Positions 18,529-25,395 of a stretch of DNA of 64,000 nt are shown here, in pieces. Both the position numbers and the translations under genes were made by a program. The notes under the pieces are model-generated. The model was not told the DNA's origin, made no database searches, and was given only the letters and a program-made list of their open reading frames with translations. Position 1 is the stretch's first letter, and each line of letters opens with the position of its first letter. Source of the stretch: Azonexaceae bacterium (GTDB taxonomy: Bacteria > Pseudomonadota > Gammaproteobacteria > Burkholderiales > Rhodocyclaceae); contig SSSZ01000072.1 in NCBI GenBank assembly GCA_009469675.1, positions 1-64,000 on the forward strand. The letters run 5' to 3'.

Positions 18529-19653
18529 TTATTGTTCGCAAAGGATGTCAGGGTTGTTGACGCCGTGCCGCGCCATCCGTTCCAGGCAGCCCAGCACCTC
18601 CATGCTGGCCGCCTCCATCAGGCCAAGCGCCGCCGTGCCGGCGGGGAAGTCGCCGGCCAAAAAGCGCTGCACCGCCTCCCGCCCGTGTTTGTGGACGGCC
18701 AGGTGCGGTGCCTCCATGGCGGTGTAGCCGTCGAGTCGGGAAAAGCAGTTGCGGCCGTCGCCCTCGTAGTACCACTTGCCGAGGCGGCAGGTCGTGTGGT
18801 CCGCAAAATCGCCGGCGGTCTTGGTCGACGAGCCGAAAAAAACCCTGTAGATCTCGAACTTGAAGACCAGGTGATCCATCTTGGCGAGTTCGGTGAAGCT
18901 GCGCAGCGCCGAGACGGCAATGGCTTTTTCCGTCTGGTGGGACGATTCGATGATGCCGCCGATGCGCTGGGCTGCCTCGTTGCCGTCGGCGCCGAAGGTG
19001 GCCGAATTAGCGGTGAGCTTTTCCATGCTGGCGTGGGCGTTGGCGGTTTCCTGGCTGATCGTCTGGACCAGGCCGGAAATATCGCTGGTGGCCTTGGAAG
19101 TGCGCTCGGCGAGCTTGCGCACCTCGTCGGCGACCACGGCGAAGCCGCGCCCGGCTTCGCCGGCCCGGGCCGCCTCGATGGCGGCGTTGAGGGCCAGGAG
19201 GTTGGTCTGGTCGGCGATTTCCTTGATGAGGGAAAGAATGCTGCCGATCTTGTTGGCGCTTTCGTTGAGCCCGTCCACCTTTCCCATGGTCGACCGGGAA
19301 TCCTCGGCCAGGGAGCCGAGGTCTGAGCCGATGCGGGTGAGGAGTGCGCTGCTGTCGGCGGCCACCCGGGCGGAGACCACCGCTTCGGCCTTGCTGCCCT
19401 TGAGATCCTCGGAAAGGACGCTCAGGGTCTGCTGCGACGCGAGGAGGGATTCGCCGAAACGTTCGAGGTTGTGGACCAGCGTATCCCAGGCCGCGGCAGA
19501 GGCCGCCGCTTTTTCGTAGCGGCCCTCGACCTCCTGGAGCTGACGCTCGCTTTCGGTCAGGCGCGCCATCACCCGGGCGAGTTCGCCCTCCAGGTCGCCA
19601 ACCCGCCGGCGGGCCGCCTCGGCGTCCCGGTTACCGCCACCAAACAATCCCAT
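18529..19653 (-). CDS. Soluble chemoreceptor (MCP) with C-terminal zinc-binding CZB domain
   Basis: 374 residues with no membrane segment, so cytoplasmic. An N-terminal coiled coil (residues 10-60) precedes the MCP signalling hairpin, whose tip [22 protein letters not shown] is at about 145-167. The C-terminal CZB domain (about 255-345) keeps all four expected zinc ligands: H261, C289 in CRLGKWY, H317 and H321. CZB domains sense zinc or hypochlorite-type oxidants and modulate CheA. No chemotaxis partner genes lie nearby. It is inserted between DUF486 and panB in an otherwise metabolic operon, 33 bases before panB. Confidence 0.9.
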   Translation of the reverse strand: MGLFGGGNRDAEAARRRVGDLEGELARVMARLTESERQLQEVEGRYEKAAASAAAWDTLVHNLERFGESLLASQQTLSVLSEDLKGSKAEAVVSARVAADSSALLTRIGSDLGSLAEDSRSTMGKVDGLNESANKIGSILSLIKEIADQTNLLALNAAIEAARAGEAGRGFAVVADEVRKLAERTSKATSDISGLVQTISQETANAHASMEKLTANSATFGADGNEAAQRIGGIIESSHQTEKAIAVSALRSFTELAKMDHLVFKFEIYRVFFGSSTKTAGDFADHTTCRLGKWYYEGDGRNCFSRLDGYTAMEAPHLAVHKHGREAVQRFLAGDFPAGTAALGLMEAASMEVLGCLERMARHGVNNPDILCEQ

Positions 19654-19687
19654 CCCGTCGTCTCCTCACTCTTGTTGTTACCGGGGA

Positions 19688-20035
19688 TCAGTTGCGAAAA
19701 ACGAAGTATATCGCTCCCATCAGGCACAGCGCAGCCCAGAGATAGTCGAGTTTGAGCGGTTGGTTCATATAGAAGACGACGAAGGGGACGAAAACCGTCA
19801 GGGTGATCGCTTCCTGCAGAATCTTCAGTTGCGCCAGGCTGAGTTCGGTGTTGCCGATGCGGTTGGCCGGCACCTGGATCAGGTATTCGAAGAGGGCGAT
19901 GCCCCAGGAGACGAGGGCCGCCGCCCACCAGGGCTTTTCGTTGAGGTGCTTGAGGTGGGCGTACCAGGCGAAGGTCATGAAGACGTTGGAAAGGGCGAGC
20001 AGACCCACCGTCTGCCAGAGCACCGGCAGGTTCAT
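19688..20035 (-). CDS. DUF486 family small membrane protein (DMT-like)
   Basis: 115 residues with four predicted membrane helices (starting at about residues 5, 34, 70 and 95). It matches the DUF486 family: NVFMTFAWYAHLK near the N-terminus, FEYLIQVPANRIG in the middle, LKILQEAITLTVFVPFVVFY and a final WAALCLMGAIYFVFRN. The family resembles half of a drug/metabolite transporter, and its substrate is unknown. Its start overlaps the folK stop (ATGA), so it is coupled to folK. Confidence 0.9.
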   Translation of the reverse strand: MNLPVLWQTVGLLALSNVFMTFAWYAHLKHLNEKPWWAAALVSWGIALFEYLIQVPANRIGNTELSLAQLKILQEAITLTVFVPFVVFYMNQPLKLDYLWAALCLMGAIYFVFRN

Positions 20036-20508
20036 AGCCGCTCGATGGCCTGCAGCGCCACCGCCGGCAGCCAGGCGGCGACCGTGCCCCGGCCGGGCAG
20101 GGCGAGGCCGGGGGCGATCTCGGCCAGGGGGGCGAGGACGAAGGCCCGCAGGTGGAGCCGGGGGTGGGGCAGAGTCAAACCGGGGACGTGCAGCACCCGG
20201 TCGTCGTAGAGGAGCAGGTCGAGATCGAGGCTGCGGGGGCCGTTCTTGGCGCCGCGCCGCCTGCCGAAACGGGCTTCGACGGCAAACAGGGCGGCAAGGA
20301 GGGCCTCCGGGGCGAGGTCGGTTTCCAGGCAGGCGACAGCGTTGATGAAATCGGGCTGGTCGGTCAGCCCCACCGGCGCCGTGCGATAAAGGGACGAGGC
20401 GGCGGCAAGCCGGACGCCCGCCAGCCCGGCCAGGGCGTCAAAGGCGGCGCGAACCGTGCGCGCCGGTTCCCCGATGTTGGCGCCCAGCGCCACGTAGGCC
20501 GTGCTCAT
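20032..20508 (-). CDS. folK: 2-amino-4-hydroxy-6-hydroxymethyldihydropteridine pyrophosphokinase
   Basis: 158 residues, normal for HPPK. It transfers pyrophosphate from ATP to hydroxymethyl-dihydropterin in folate synthesis. Seen motifs: YVALGANIGEP at the N-terminus, TAPVGLTDQPDFINAV, and the metal/ATP signature KNGPRSLDLDLLLYDD with two catalytic aspartates. A C-terminal PHPRLHLRAFVLAPL follows. The ATG overlaps the pcnB stop by 4 bases (ATGA), and its own stop overlaps the DUF486 start. Confidence 0.95.
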   Translation of the reverse strand: MSTAYVALGANIGEPARTVRAAFDALAGLAGVRLAAASSLYRTAPVGLTDQPDFINAVACLETDLAPEALLAALFAVEARFGRRRGAKNGPRSLDLDLLLYDDRVLHVPGLTLPHPRLHLRAFVLAPLAEIAPGLALPGRGTVAAWLPAVALQAIERL

Positions 20509-21848
20509 TCGCTGGTCGGCGAGGCGCCTTCGCTGCGGGGTTTCTTGCGCCGGCGGCGGCGCTTCTTGTCGCCCGCCTTGTCCGGCAGGAGCATGGCGGC
20601 GCGTTCCTCGCCGTCGGCCTCCTGGAACGTCGTCCACCAGACGGCGAGTTCGCCGTCGATTTCGCCGGCTTCGGCCCGCAGCACAAGAAAGTCGTAGGCG
20701 GCGCGAAAGCGCGGCTGCTCGATCAGGGCGTAGGGGCGCTTGCCGGCCCGGGCCTCGAAGCGCGGCTGCAGAGCCCAGATTTCCTTGATGTCGCCGGCGA
20801 TGCGGCGGGTAATGGCGAGTTTTTCCGCCTGGCTGTCGAGCACCTCGTCCATGGCCGCGTAGAGGGCGGGGATGGTGGACAGTTCGCCCTGGGCCTTGAT
20901 CTTTTCCCACTGGGCCAGCACTTCGTGCCAGAGGAGGGTGGCGAAAAGGAAGCCAGGGGAGATCGGCTTGCCCTTCTTGACCCGGGCGTCGGTGTTGGCC
21001 AGGGCCAGCATGACGAACTTTTCCCCCAGGGGCTGTTCGAGAATCACGTCGAGCAGCGGCAGGAGGCCGTGGTGCAGGCCTTCTTCCCGCAACTGGGTGA
21101 TGCACTTGACGGCGTGGCCCGAGGTCAGGAGCTTCAACATTTCGTCGAAGAGGCGGGCGGGCGGCACGTTTTCCAGCAGCTCGGCCATTTCGCGGATGGG
21201 CTTTTGCGCCGCCGGGTCGATGAGAAGGCCCAGCTTGGCGGCGAGGCGCACGGCCCGCAACATGCGCACCGGGTCTTCGCGGTAGCGCTTCCTGGGGTCG
21301 CCGATGACGCGCAGGGTCTTCTGCTTCAGATCGGCGACGCCGTGGTGGTAATCGACCACCGCCTCGGTGGCCGGGTCGTAGTAGAGGGCGTTGGCGGTGA
21401 AATCGCGCCGCGCCGCGTCCTCCAGCTGGCTGCCGAAGACGTTGTCGTGGAGCACGCGGCCGTGCTCGTCGGTCTTGGCGTCGTCCCCCAGGGCGCCGCG
21501 GAAGGTGGTGACCTCCAGGGTCTCCTGGCCCATCATGACGTGCACGATCTGGAAGCGCCGGCCGATGATGCGGGAGCGCCGGAAATAGCGGCGGATTTCC
21601 TCCGGCGTGGCGTCGGTGGCGACGTCGAAATCCTTGGGTTCGGCGCCGATCAGCAGGTCGCGCACTGCTCCGCCGACGACGTAGGCCTTGTGGCCGTGGC
21701 CCTGCAGGGTCTCGCAGACGCGGCGGCTGCCGGAGCTGATGCGGTCGCGGGTGATGCCGTGGGTGGAAACCGGAATGACGGCCGGCTCGCGGTGGCCGGC
21801 GGCGGCTTTTTTGCCACCGAAGACGCGGGAAATGAGTTTGCGGATCAC
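20505..21848 (-). CDS. pcnB: Poly(A) polymerase I
   Basis: 447 residues. It adds 3' poly(A) tails that mark RNA for decay. The nucleotidyltransferase head has the signature YVVGGAVRDLLIGAEPKDFDVATDA, with two catalytic aspartates in DFD, then RRDFTANALYYD and the neck motif RYREDPVRMLRAVR. The family splits into PcnB and CCA-adding enzymes; the R-rich N-terminal extension, length and Lys/Arg-rich tail (KKRRRRRKKPR) favour PcnB. The order pcnB-folK-panBC is common in betaproteobacteria. Confidence 0.93.
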   Translation of the reverse strand: MIRKLISRVFGGKKAAAGHREPAVIPVSTHGITRDRISSGSRRVCETLQGHGHKAYVVGGAVRDLLIGAEPKDFDVATDATPEEIRRYFRRSRIIGRRFQIVHVMMGQETLEVTTFRGALGDDAKTDEHGRVLHDNVFGSQLEDAARRDFTANALYYDPATEAVVDYHHGVADLKQKTLRVIGDPRKRYREDPVRMLRAVRLAAKLGLLIDPAAQKPIREMAELLENVPPARLFDEMLKLLTSGHAVKCITQLREEGLHHGLLPLLDVILEQPLGEKFVMLALANTDARVKKGKPISPGFLFATLLWHEVLAQWEKIKAQGELSTIPALYAAMDEVLDSQAEKLAITRRIAGDIKEIWALQPRFEARAGKRPYALIEQPRFRAAYDFLVLRAEAGEIDGELAVWWTTFQEADGEERAAMLLPDKAGDKKRRRRRKKPRSEGASPTSE

Positions 21849-21896
21849 GTGTTGCCGATAGTGGGGCGCCGGGGGCGCCGCGGAAAAAGACGAATT

Positions 21897-22559
21897 CTAC
21901 CGCAGCGAGATGATTTTCCAGCCCATTTCACCGGCGTGGGCGCGCAGGGTGTCGTCCGGATCCACCGCCACCGGGTCGCTGACCGTGGACAGCAGCGGCA
22001 GATCGTTCAATGAATCGCTGTAGAAGAAGCTCTTTTCGAAGCTCCCCCACCACAGGCCCAGGCTTTCCAGCCAGGCCTCGACGCGGATGATCTTGCCCTC
22101 GCGGAAGGCCGGCGTGCCCCGGGCCCTGCCCGTGAAACGCTCGCCCTCCCAGGCGGGCACGGTGGCGATCAGGTGGGCGACGCCGAACTCCCGGGCGATG
22201 GGGCCGGTGACGAAGCTGTTGGTGGCGGTGACCAGGGCGCAGAGATCGCCGGCCGCCAGATGGCTATTCACCAGCCGGCGGGCCGCCTCGCCGATGATCG
22301 GGCGGATGTGGCGATCCAGGTATTCCCTGTGCCAGGCATCCAGTTCCGGCCGCGGGTGGCGGGTCAGCGGCGCCAGCTGAAAATCGAGAAAGGCCTGGAT
22401 ATCCAGATTGCCGGCCTTGTAGTCGTTGTAGAACTCAAGATTTTTGGCTTCCTGGACCTCCCGGTCCACCACCCCCTTGCCGATGAGGAACTGGGCCCAC
22501 TCGAAATCCGAGTCGCCGGCGAGGAGGGTGTTGTCGAGGTCGAAGAGGGCGAGGTTCAT
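21897..22559 (-). CDS. HAD-family phosphatase, SerB-like (HAD-IB)
   Basis: 220 residues. Motif I ALFDLDNTLL supplies the nucleophile D7 and the acid/base D9. Motif II threonine/serine is in ALVTATNSF, and the metal-binding motif is FFYSDSLNDLPLL near residue 180. The helical cap between motifs I and II (about 20-80) is of the C1 type seen in phosphoserine phosphatase-like proteins. The substrate is not determined; histidinol-phosphate or phosphoserine have been proposed for relatives. In related bacteria this gene directly follows hda; here the two are separated by the accessory insert at 22560-23875. Confidence 0.9.
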   Translation of the reverse strand: MNLALFDLDNTLLAGDSDFEWAQFLIGKGVVDREVQEAKNLEFYNDYKAGNLDIQAFLDFQLAPLTRHPRPELDAWHREYLDRHIRPIIGEAARRLVNSHLAAGDLCALVTATNSFVTGPIAREFGVAHLIATVPAWEGERFTGRARGTPAFREGKIIRVEAWLESLGLWWGSFEKSFFYSDSLNDLPLLSTVSDPVAVDPDDTLRAHAGEMGWKIISLR

Positions 22560-22587
22560 GGGGCGGTCTTGGTGCAGGGGGATTTAG

Positions 22588-22656
22588 GTGGAACGTTCAA
22601 GGTCAGCGGCGCTGCGCGGCTTTATCGCGCAGGTCCGGTGGAATGATGGGTTGGGC
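22588..22656 (-). repeat. attC-like integron recombination site
   Basis: On the minus strand this 69-bp stretch starts with core R'' GCCCAAC (22656-22650) and ends at GTTCCAC (22594-22588), which has the invariant GTT but not the rest of the GTTRRRY consensus. Between them is an imperfect dyad whose tip is a perfect 7-bp stem, CTGCGCG with CGCGCAG, around a 7-base loop. Layout and sequence (ATTCCACCGGAC after R'') resemble chromosomal-integron attC sites of gammaproteobacteria. It begins 6 bases after the stop codon of the cassette gene. Confidence 0.75.
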
Positions 22657-23234
22657 GCCGCTTCATTCGCTGGCCAGTTCATGAAGGCGCAAGAGTTCTT
22701 CGGCAATTGGCTTGATTTCGTAGCGCTTCCCAAGAATTTCAAAGATGCCGGCGTTGGTGAAGTAGGCACGAAAGAAATGCGTTGGCACACCGCTACTCGC
22801 ACCCTCGGGACCAAAATAATGAGGGATGACGTGCCCTACTATTCCCTTAGAGAGGTAGTGATCAAGCTTTTCATCGAAATGCTCGATCATGTTGTGTAGA
22901 TCGCGGGACTTGAGCGGGCTTTGTTCCGTGACTTGAAACATTTCGCGCAACTCTCTCCCTCTTGCTTCGAGAGCGCCGTTGGAAGGCCAGAAGTATCGGG
23001 AGACGGCAGCCCCCTGAACGATGATGTTTTGAAGTTCGTCGAGCACCGCATGCGAGTCGATGTCTTCCAACGGGTCTTCGCTATCACCGGAGTCCAAATG
23101 CGTCATGACCTCCGAGACGACCTCAATGGACCGAAGAGCCGATGCCGTGCAAAAGGAGACGCTGATGGCGTATAGCGCTCTGTGTGGCGGACTTATCGAG
23201 AACGGTTCAGATGGCATTGGCTTGAGGCGCCCAA
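22594..23234 (-). mobile_element. Single integron gene cassette
   Basis: Read on the minus strand, a G^TTGGGC core lies at 23235-23229. An ORF starts 17 bases later and ends at 22663, followed at once by an attC-like site whose first core GCCCAAC is the exact complement of the TTGGGC at the cassette head. This is the signature of an excisable circle opened by IntI between G and TT. It implies a cassette of about 641 bp inserted at a GTTCCAC secondary site. No integrase gene or second attC is seen in the window, so it would be a lone, stranded cassette. Confidence 0.72.
22663..23217 (-). CDS. Hypothetical protein carried by an integron cassette
   Basis: 184 residues. I do not recognise the family. 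It is mostly helical and acidic, with no signal peptide and no membrane segment. Notable stretches are MTHLDSGDSEDPLEDIDSHA, a tryptophan-poor middle and GHVIPHYFGPEGASSGVPTH. Base composition is clearly lower in GC and less biased at third positions than the flanking pcnB and hda genes, which indicates recent transfer. The start lies 17 bases inside the cassette head, the usual tight placement for cassette ORFs. Cassette genes often encode adaptive or toxin-antitoxin functions, but nothing in the sequence shows which. Confidence 0.75.
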   Translation of the reverse strand: MPSEPFSISPPHRALYAISVSFCTASALRSIEVVSEVMTHLDSGDSEDPLEDIDSHAVLDELQNIIVQGAAVSRYFWPSNGALEARGRELREMFQVTEQSPLKSRDLHNMIEHFDEKLDHYLSKGIVGHVIPHYFGPEGASSGVPTHFFRAYFTNAGIFEILGKRYEIKPIAEELLRLHELASE

Positions 23235-23316
23235 CTAGAAGTGAAGCGCGAAAGGGGCCAGGCTCATTTTCCGCATAGACTGAAATCGTGTTCCTATTCC
23301 ATTCGTCGGGTGGGTG

Positions 23317-23526
23317 CTACTTCCAGTTGAGATTCAATTTGCGGTGGGAAGCCGCGCAGTCTCGCAAGTAGAGGTTGATGAGGCTTTGGTACGGAATACC
23401 AACTTCCTCGGAGAGCGCCTTAAAGTAGCCGATCGATTCCTCATCCAGGCGGATCGTGACCTGCTTCTTCAACTGAGAGGCATAGGGGTTTTTCCTGGCG
23501 TTGGAAAAGTCATATTCCTTGCGCAT
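23317..23526 (-). CDS. brnA: BrnA-type antitoxin
   Basis: 69 residues. The core QLKKQVTIRLDEESIGYFKALSEEVGIPYQSLINLYLRDCA is a ribbon-helix-helix domain of the BrnA type, which binds DNA as a dimer and neutralises BrnT. It starts 9 bases after the brnT stop; the toxin-first order is the rule for BrnTA modules. Lower GC than the chromosome around it suggests transfer. Expected to repress its own promoter with BrnT. Confidence 0.88.
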   Translation of the reverse strand: MRKEYDFSNARKNPYASQLKKQVTIRLDEESIGYFKALSEEVGIPYQSLINLYLRDCAASHRKLNLNWK

Positions 23527-23535
23527 GGGGCACCT

Positions 23536-23817
23536 TTACGGGTAGCAGTTCATTTCCTTGGCCGTTGCCTTACGAGCGGAGATGAATCGAATCACTCCGC
23601 CGCCGTCTCGATAGCAGTGGCAGACGACCAAGAGCCTTAGCGCAGAACTCAGGCCAAGCAGGACAAAACGATCTTCTTCGTCGGAATGGTCGGGGTCTTC
23701 AATAAGCTTGGCGCGTTCATCGTAGAAAGCGGATTTCGCCTCCTCGAAGCTCACACCATGCTTCTTGACGTTGGCAGCGGCCTTCCGTTCGTCCCACTCG
23801 AAGTGCAGTGCGCTCAT
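23536..23817 (-). CDS. brnT: BrnT-type ribonuclease toxin
   Basis: 93 residues. The pattern FEWDERKAAANVKKHGVSFEEAKSAF, DPDHSDEEDRFVLLG and CHCYRDGGGVIRFISARKATAKEM is that of the BrnT family (RelE-like fold). It includes the conserved Lys/His of KHGV and the Arg in RFISARKA linked to mRNA cleavage. It is followed by brnA in one transcript. The pair sits in the low-GC insert between hda and the HAD gene, next to the integron cassette, and may stabilise that insert. Confidence 0.92.
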   Translation of the reverse strand: MSALHFEWDERKAAANVKKHGVSFEEAKSAFYDERAKLIEDPDHSDEEDRFVLLGLSSALRLLVVCHCYRDGGGVIRFISARKATAKEMNCYP

Positions 23818-23823
23818 GGGGCT

Positions 23824-23852
23824 AGTGTAGTTACAGTGTAGTGCTATAGCAA
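23824..23852 (-). promoter_or_regulatory. Predicted brnTA promoter with direct-repeat operator
   Basis: On the minus strand TTGCTA (-35, 23852-23847) and TACACT (-10, 23829-23824) are 17 bases apart, 6 bases upstream of the brnT ATG. Two direct copies of AGTGTAGT (23824-23831 and 23835-23842), 11 bp apart and so on one DNA face, cover the -10 and spacer. This is a plausible autorepression site for the BrnA ribbon-helix-helix protein. The very short leader makes the exact promoter uncertain. Confidence 0.5.
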
Positions 23853-23875
23853 GCGGAGAGTCCCGGGGGGCCAGA

Positions 23876-24535
23876 TCATGGCGAGGTCTCCAGCGGCGAC
23901 TGCAGTAACTCCCGCAGCAGGGGCAGGGTGATGGCGCGTTGGTGTTCGAGGGTGTAGCGGTCCAGCGCCTCGACGAAGGCGGAGAGGGTGCGCATATCGC
24001 GGGGGGCGTGGCGCAGCAGGTAGTCGATGGCCTGGGGAGAGAGTTTCAAGGCTCTTTCCCGGGCCTGGGTGGCGAGGGCGGCGGCCTTTTCGCCGTCGGA
24101 AAGCGGTTGCAGGCGGTAGATCAGGCCCCAGCCCAGGCGGGTCCGCAGGTCTTCCCGCAGGACGAGGTGGGCCGGGGGTTGGGGGGCGGCGGTGAGGAGC
24201 CGGCCGCCGCTGGCCTTCAAACGGTTGAAGCGGTTGAAGAGGGCGATCTGGCCTTCGCTGTCGAGGGCTTCGACGTGGTCCACGGCCAGGGCCTCGGCGG
24301 CTTCCGCGCCGCCCAGGCCGGGGTCGGCGGCGGCGTCGACGTAGGCGAAGCCGCTGGCCTTCAACAGATGGCTGCAGCCGGAGCCAGCCTCGCCCCACAG
24401 GCAGAAGGAGGTTTCGCCGCCGGCGCCGGCCAGCCAGGCGGTGAGCGCTGCCAGGGTCTCGCCGTTGCCGCCGGGGACGAAGTTGTCCAGGCTGGGGGGG
24501 CTGGCCGGCAGCAGGTCGAGGAGGAGCTGGCGCAT
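23876..24535 (-). CDS. hda: DnaA regulatory inactivator Hda
   Basis: 219 residues from the ATG at 24535; a TTG one codon earlier is less likely. It starts MRQLLLDLLP, which carries the QL-x-L/P-type clamp-binding motif. The AAA-like domain follows with a DnaA-like LDNFVPGGNGET start and a degraded P-loop (LWGEAGSGCSHL). VDHVEAL is the Walker B-like region, then LREDLRTRLGWGLIYRLQPL with the Arg finger region and a C-terminal lid. With the sliding clamp it stimulates ATP hydrolysis by DnaA after initiation. Ribosome site GAGGAG-like sequence precedes the frame. Confidence 0.9.
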   Translation of the reverse strand: MRQLLLDLLPASPPSLDNFVPGGNGETLAALTAWLAGAGGETSFCLWGEAGSGCSHLLKASGFAYVDAAADPGLGGAEAAEALAVDHVEALDSEGQIALFNRFNRLKASGGRLLTAAPQPPAHLVLREDLRTRLGWGLIYRLQPLSDGEKAAALATQARERALKLSPQAIDYLLRHAPRDMRTLSAFVEALDRYTLEHQRAITLPLLRELLQSPLETSP

Positions 24536-24571
24536 CAAAGGGGCGGGCGACGGTTGGGGGATGGGATTTTA

Positions 24572-25394
24572 TCACCGCCCTGGGGCTTCCCCGCAGCCGC
24601 CCGGCGGCGGGGCGTAAAGCCGCTGGTGGAAGGCGGTGAGGCGCCGGTCGCTGGCGGCCAGGTCGGCCGGGGCGATAGTGCCGGCGGCCAAGGCCCGGGC
24701 GGCGCCGGCGAGGGCACGGTAGTACTGTTCCGGATCGTAGGAGACGAGCACGAGGTCGACGCCCGCCGCCAGGGCTTCGCTGGCGATGCGGCCGATGCCC
24801 AGGCCGTACACCGCGCCCATGTTCAGGTCGTCGGTGACGAGAAGGCCGTCGTAGCGCCATTGCCGGCGCAGCAGCCCGTGGACGACGGCCCGGGAGTGGG
24901 AGGCGGCGTGCTCCGGGTCGAGGGCGGGCAACACGACGTGGCCGAGCATCATGGCGGCGCCGCCGGCCGGGCCGACCCGGCGGAAGGGGAGCCAGTCGCC
25001 GGCCAGATCGGCCGGGTCGGCGGCCAGGCTGGCCGAACGGAGATGGGTGTCGGCCCGGACCTGTCCGAGGCCCGGGAAGTGCTTCAAGGTGGCGCCGACG
25101 CCGGCGTCGGCCAGGCCCGCCACGTAGCCGGCGGCGACTTCCGCCACCACCCCCGGGTCGGCGGCGATGGCCCGGCTGGCGATGCGGGTCAGGCGGTCGT
25201 CGGCGGAAGCGGGTCGGGCAGGTTTCAAATCGACCACCGGGCCGAAGTTGCTTCAGGTTCCAGGCCAGGACAAGGAGGCCGCCCACCGCCGCCCAGGCGG
25301 CCAGGGGGCGAAGCCGGCGGAGGAGCCGGCCGGCCCCGCCGGGGAGCGGCTCCCGGGCGGCCGGCAAGGCGGGCGGGTAGGGGAGTCGGGCCAT
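24572..25394 (-). pseudogene. Glycoside hydrolase family 3 gene broken by internal deletion
   Basis: The minus strand from 25394 encodes MARLPYPPALPAAREPL and a membrane helix (AAWAAVGGLLVLAWNLKQ). Then the reading frame changes near 25250. From there to 24572 another frame, opened by a TGA at 25255-25253, encodes SNFGPVVDLKPARP, the KHFPGLGQ-x4-DTH loop and the catalytic-nucleophile motif LLVTDDLNMGA of GH3 beta-N-acetylglucosaminidase-like proteins. The N-terminal half of the TIM barrel, including the DQEGG region, is missing. An internal out-of-frame deletion of several hundred bases, joined at an AACCTGAA/CAACTTCGG-like junction, is the simplest explanation. The 3' part alone could start at a GTG at 25237 but would lack half the barrel. 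Confidence 0.65.
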
Positions 25395-25395
25395 G

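Noticed and set aside
23236..23316. A second attC site that would make brnTA an integron cassette too
   Set aside because: No RYYYAAC/GTTRRRY pair with a hairpin was found between brnA and the cassette head.
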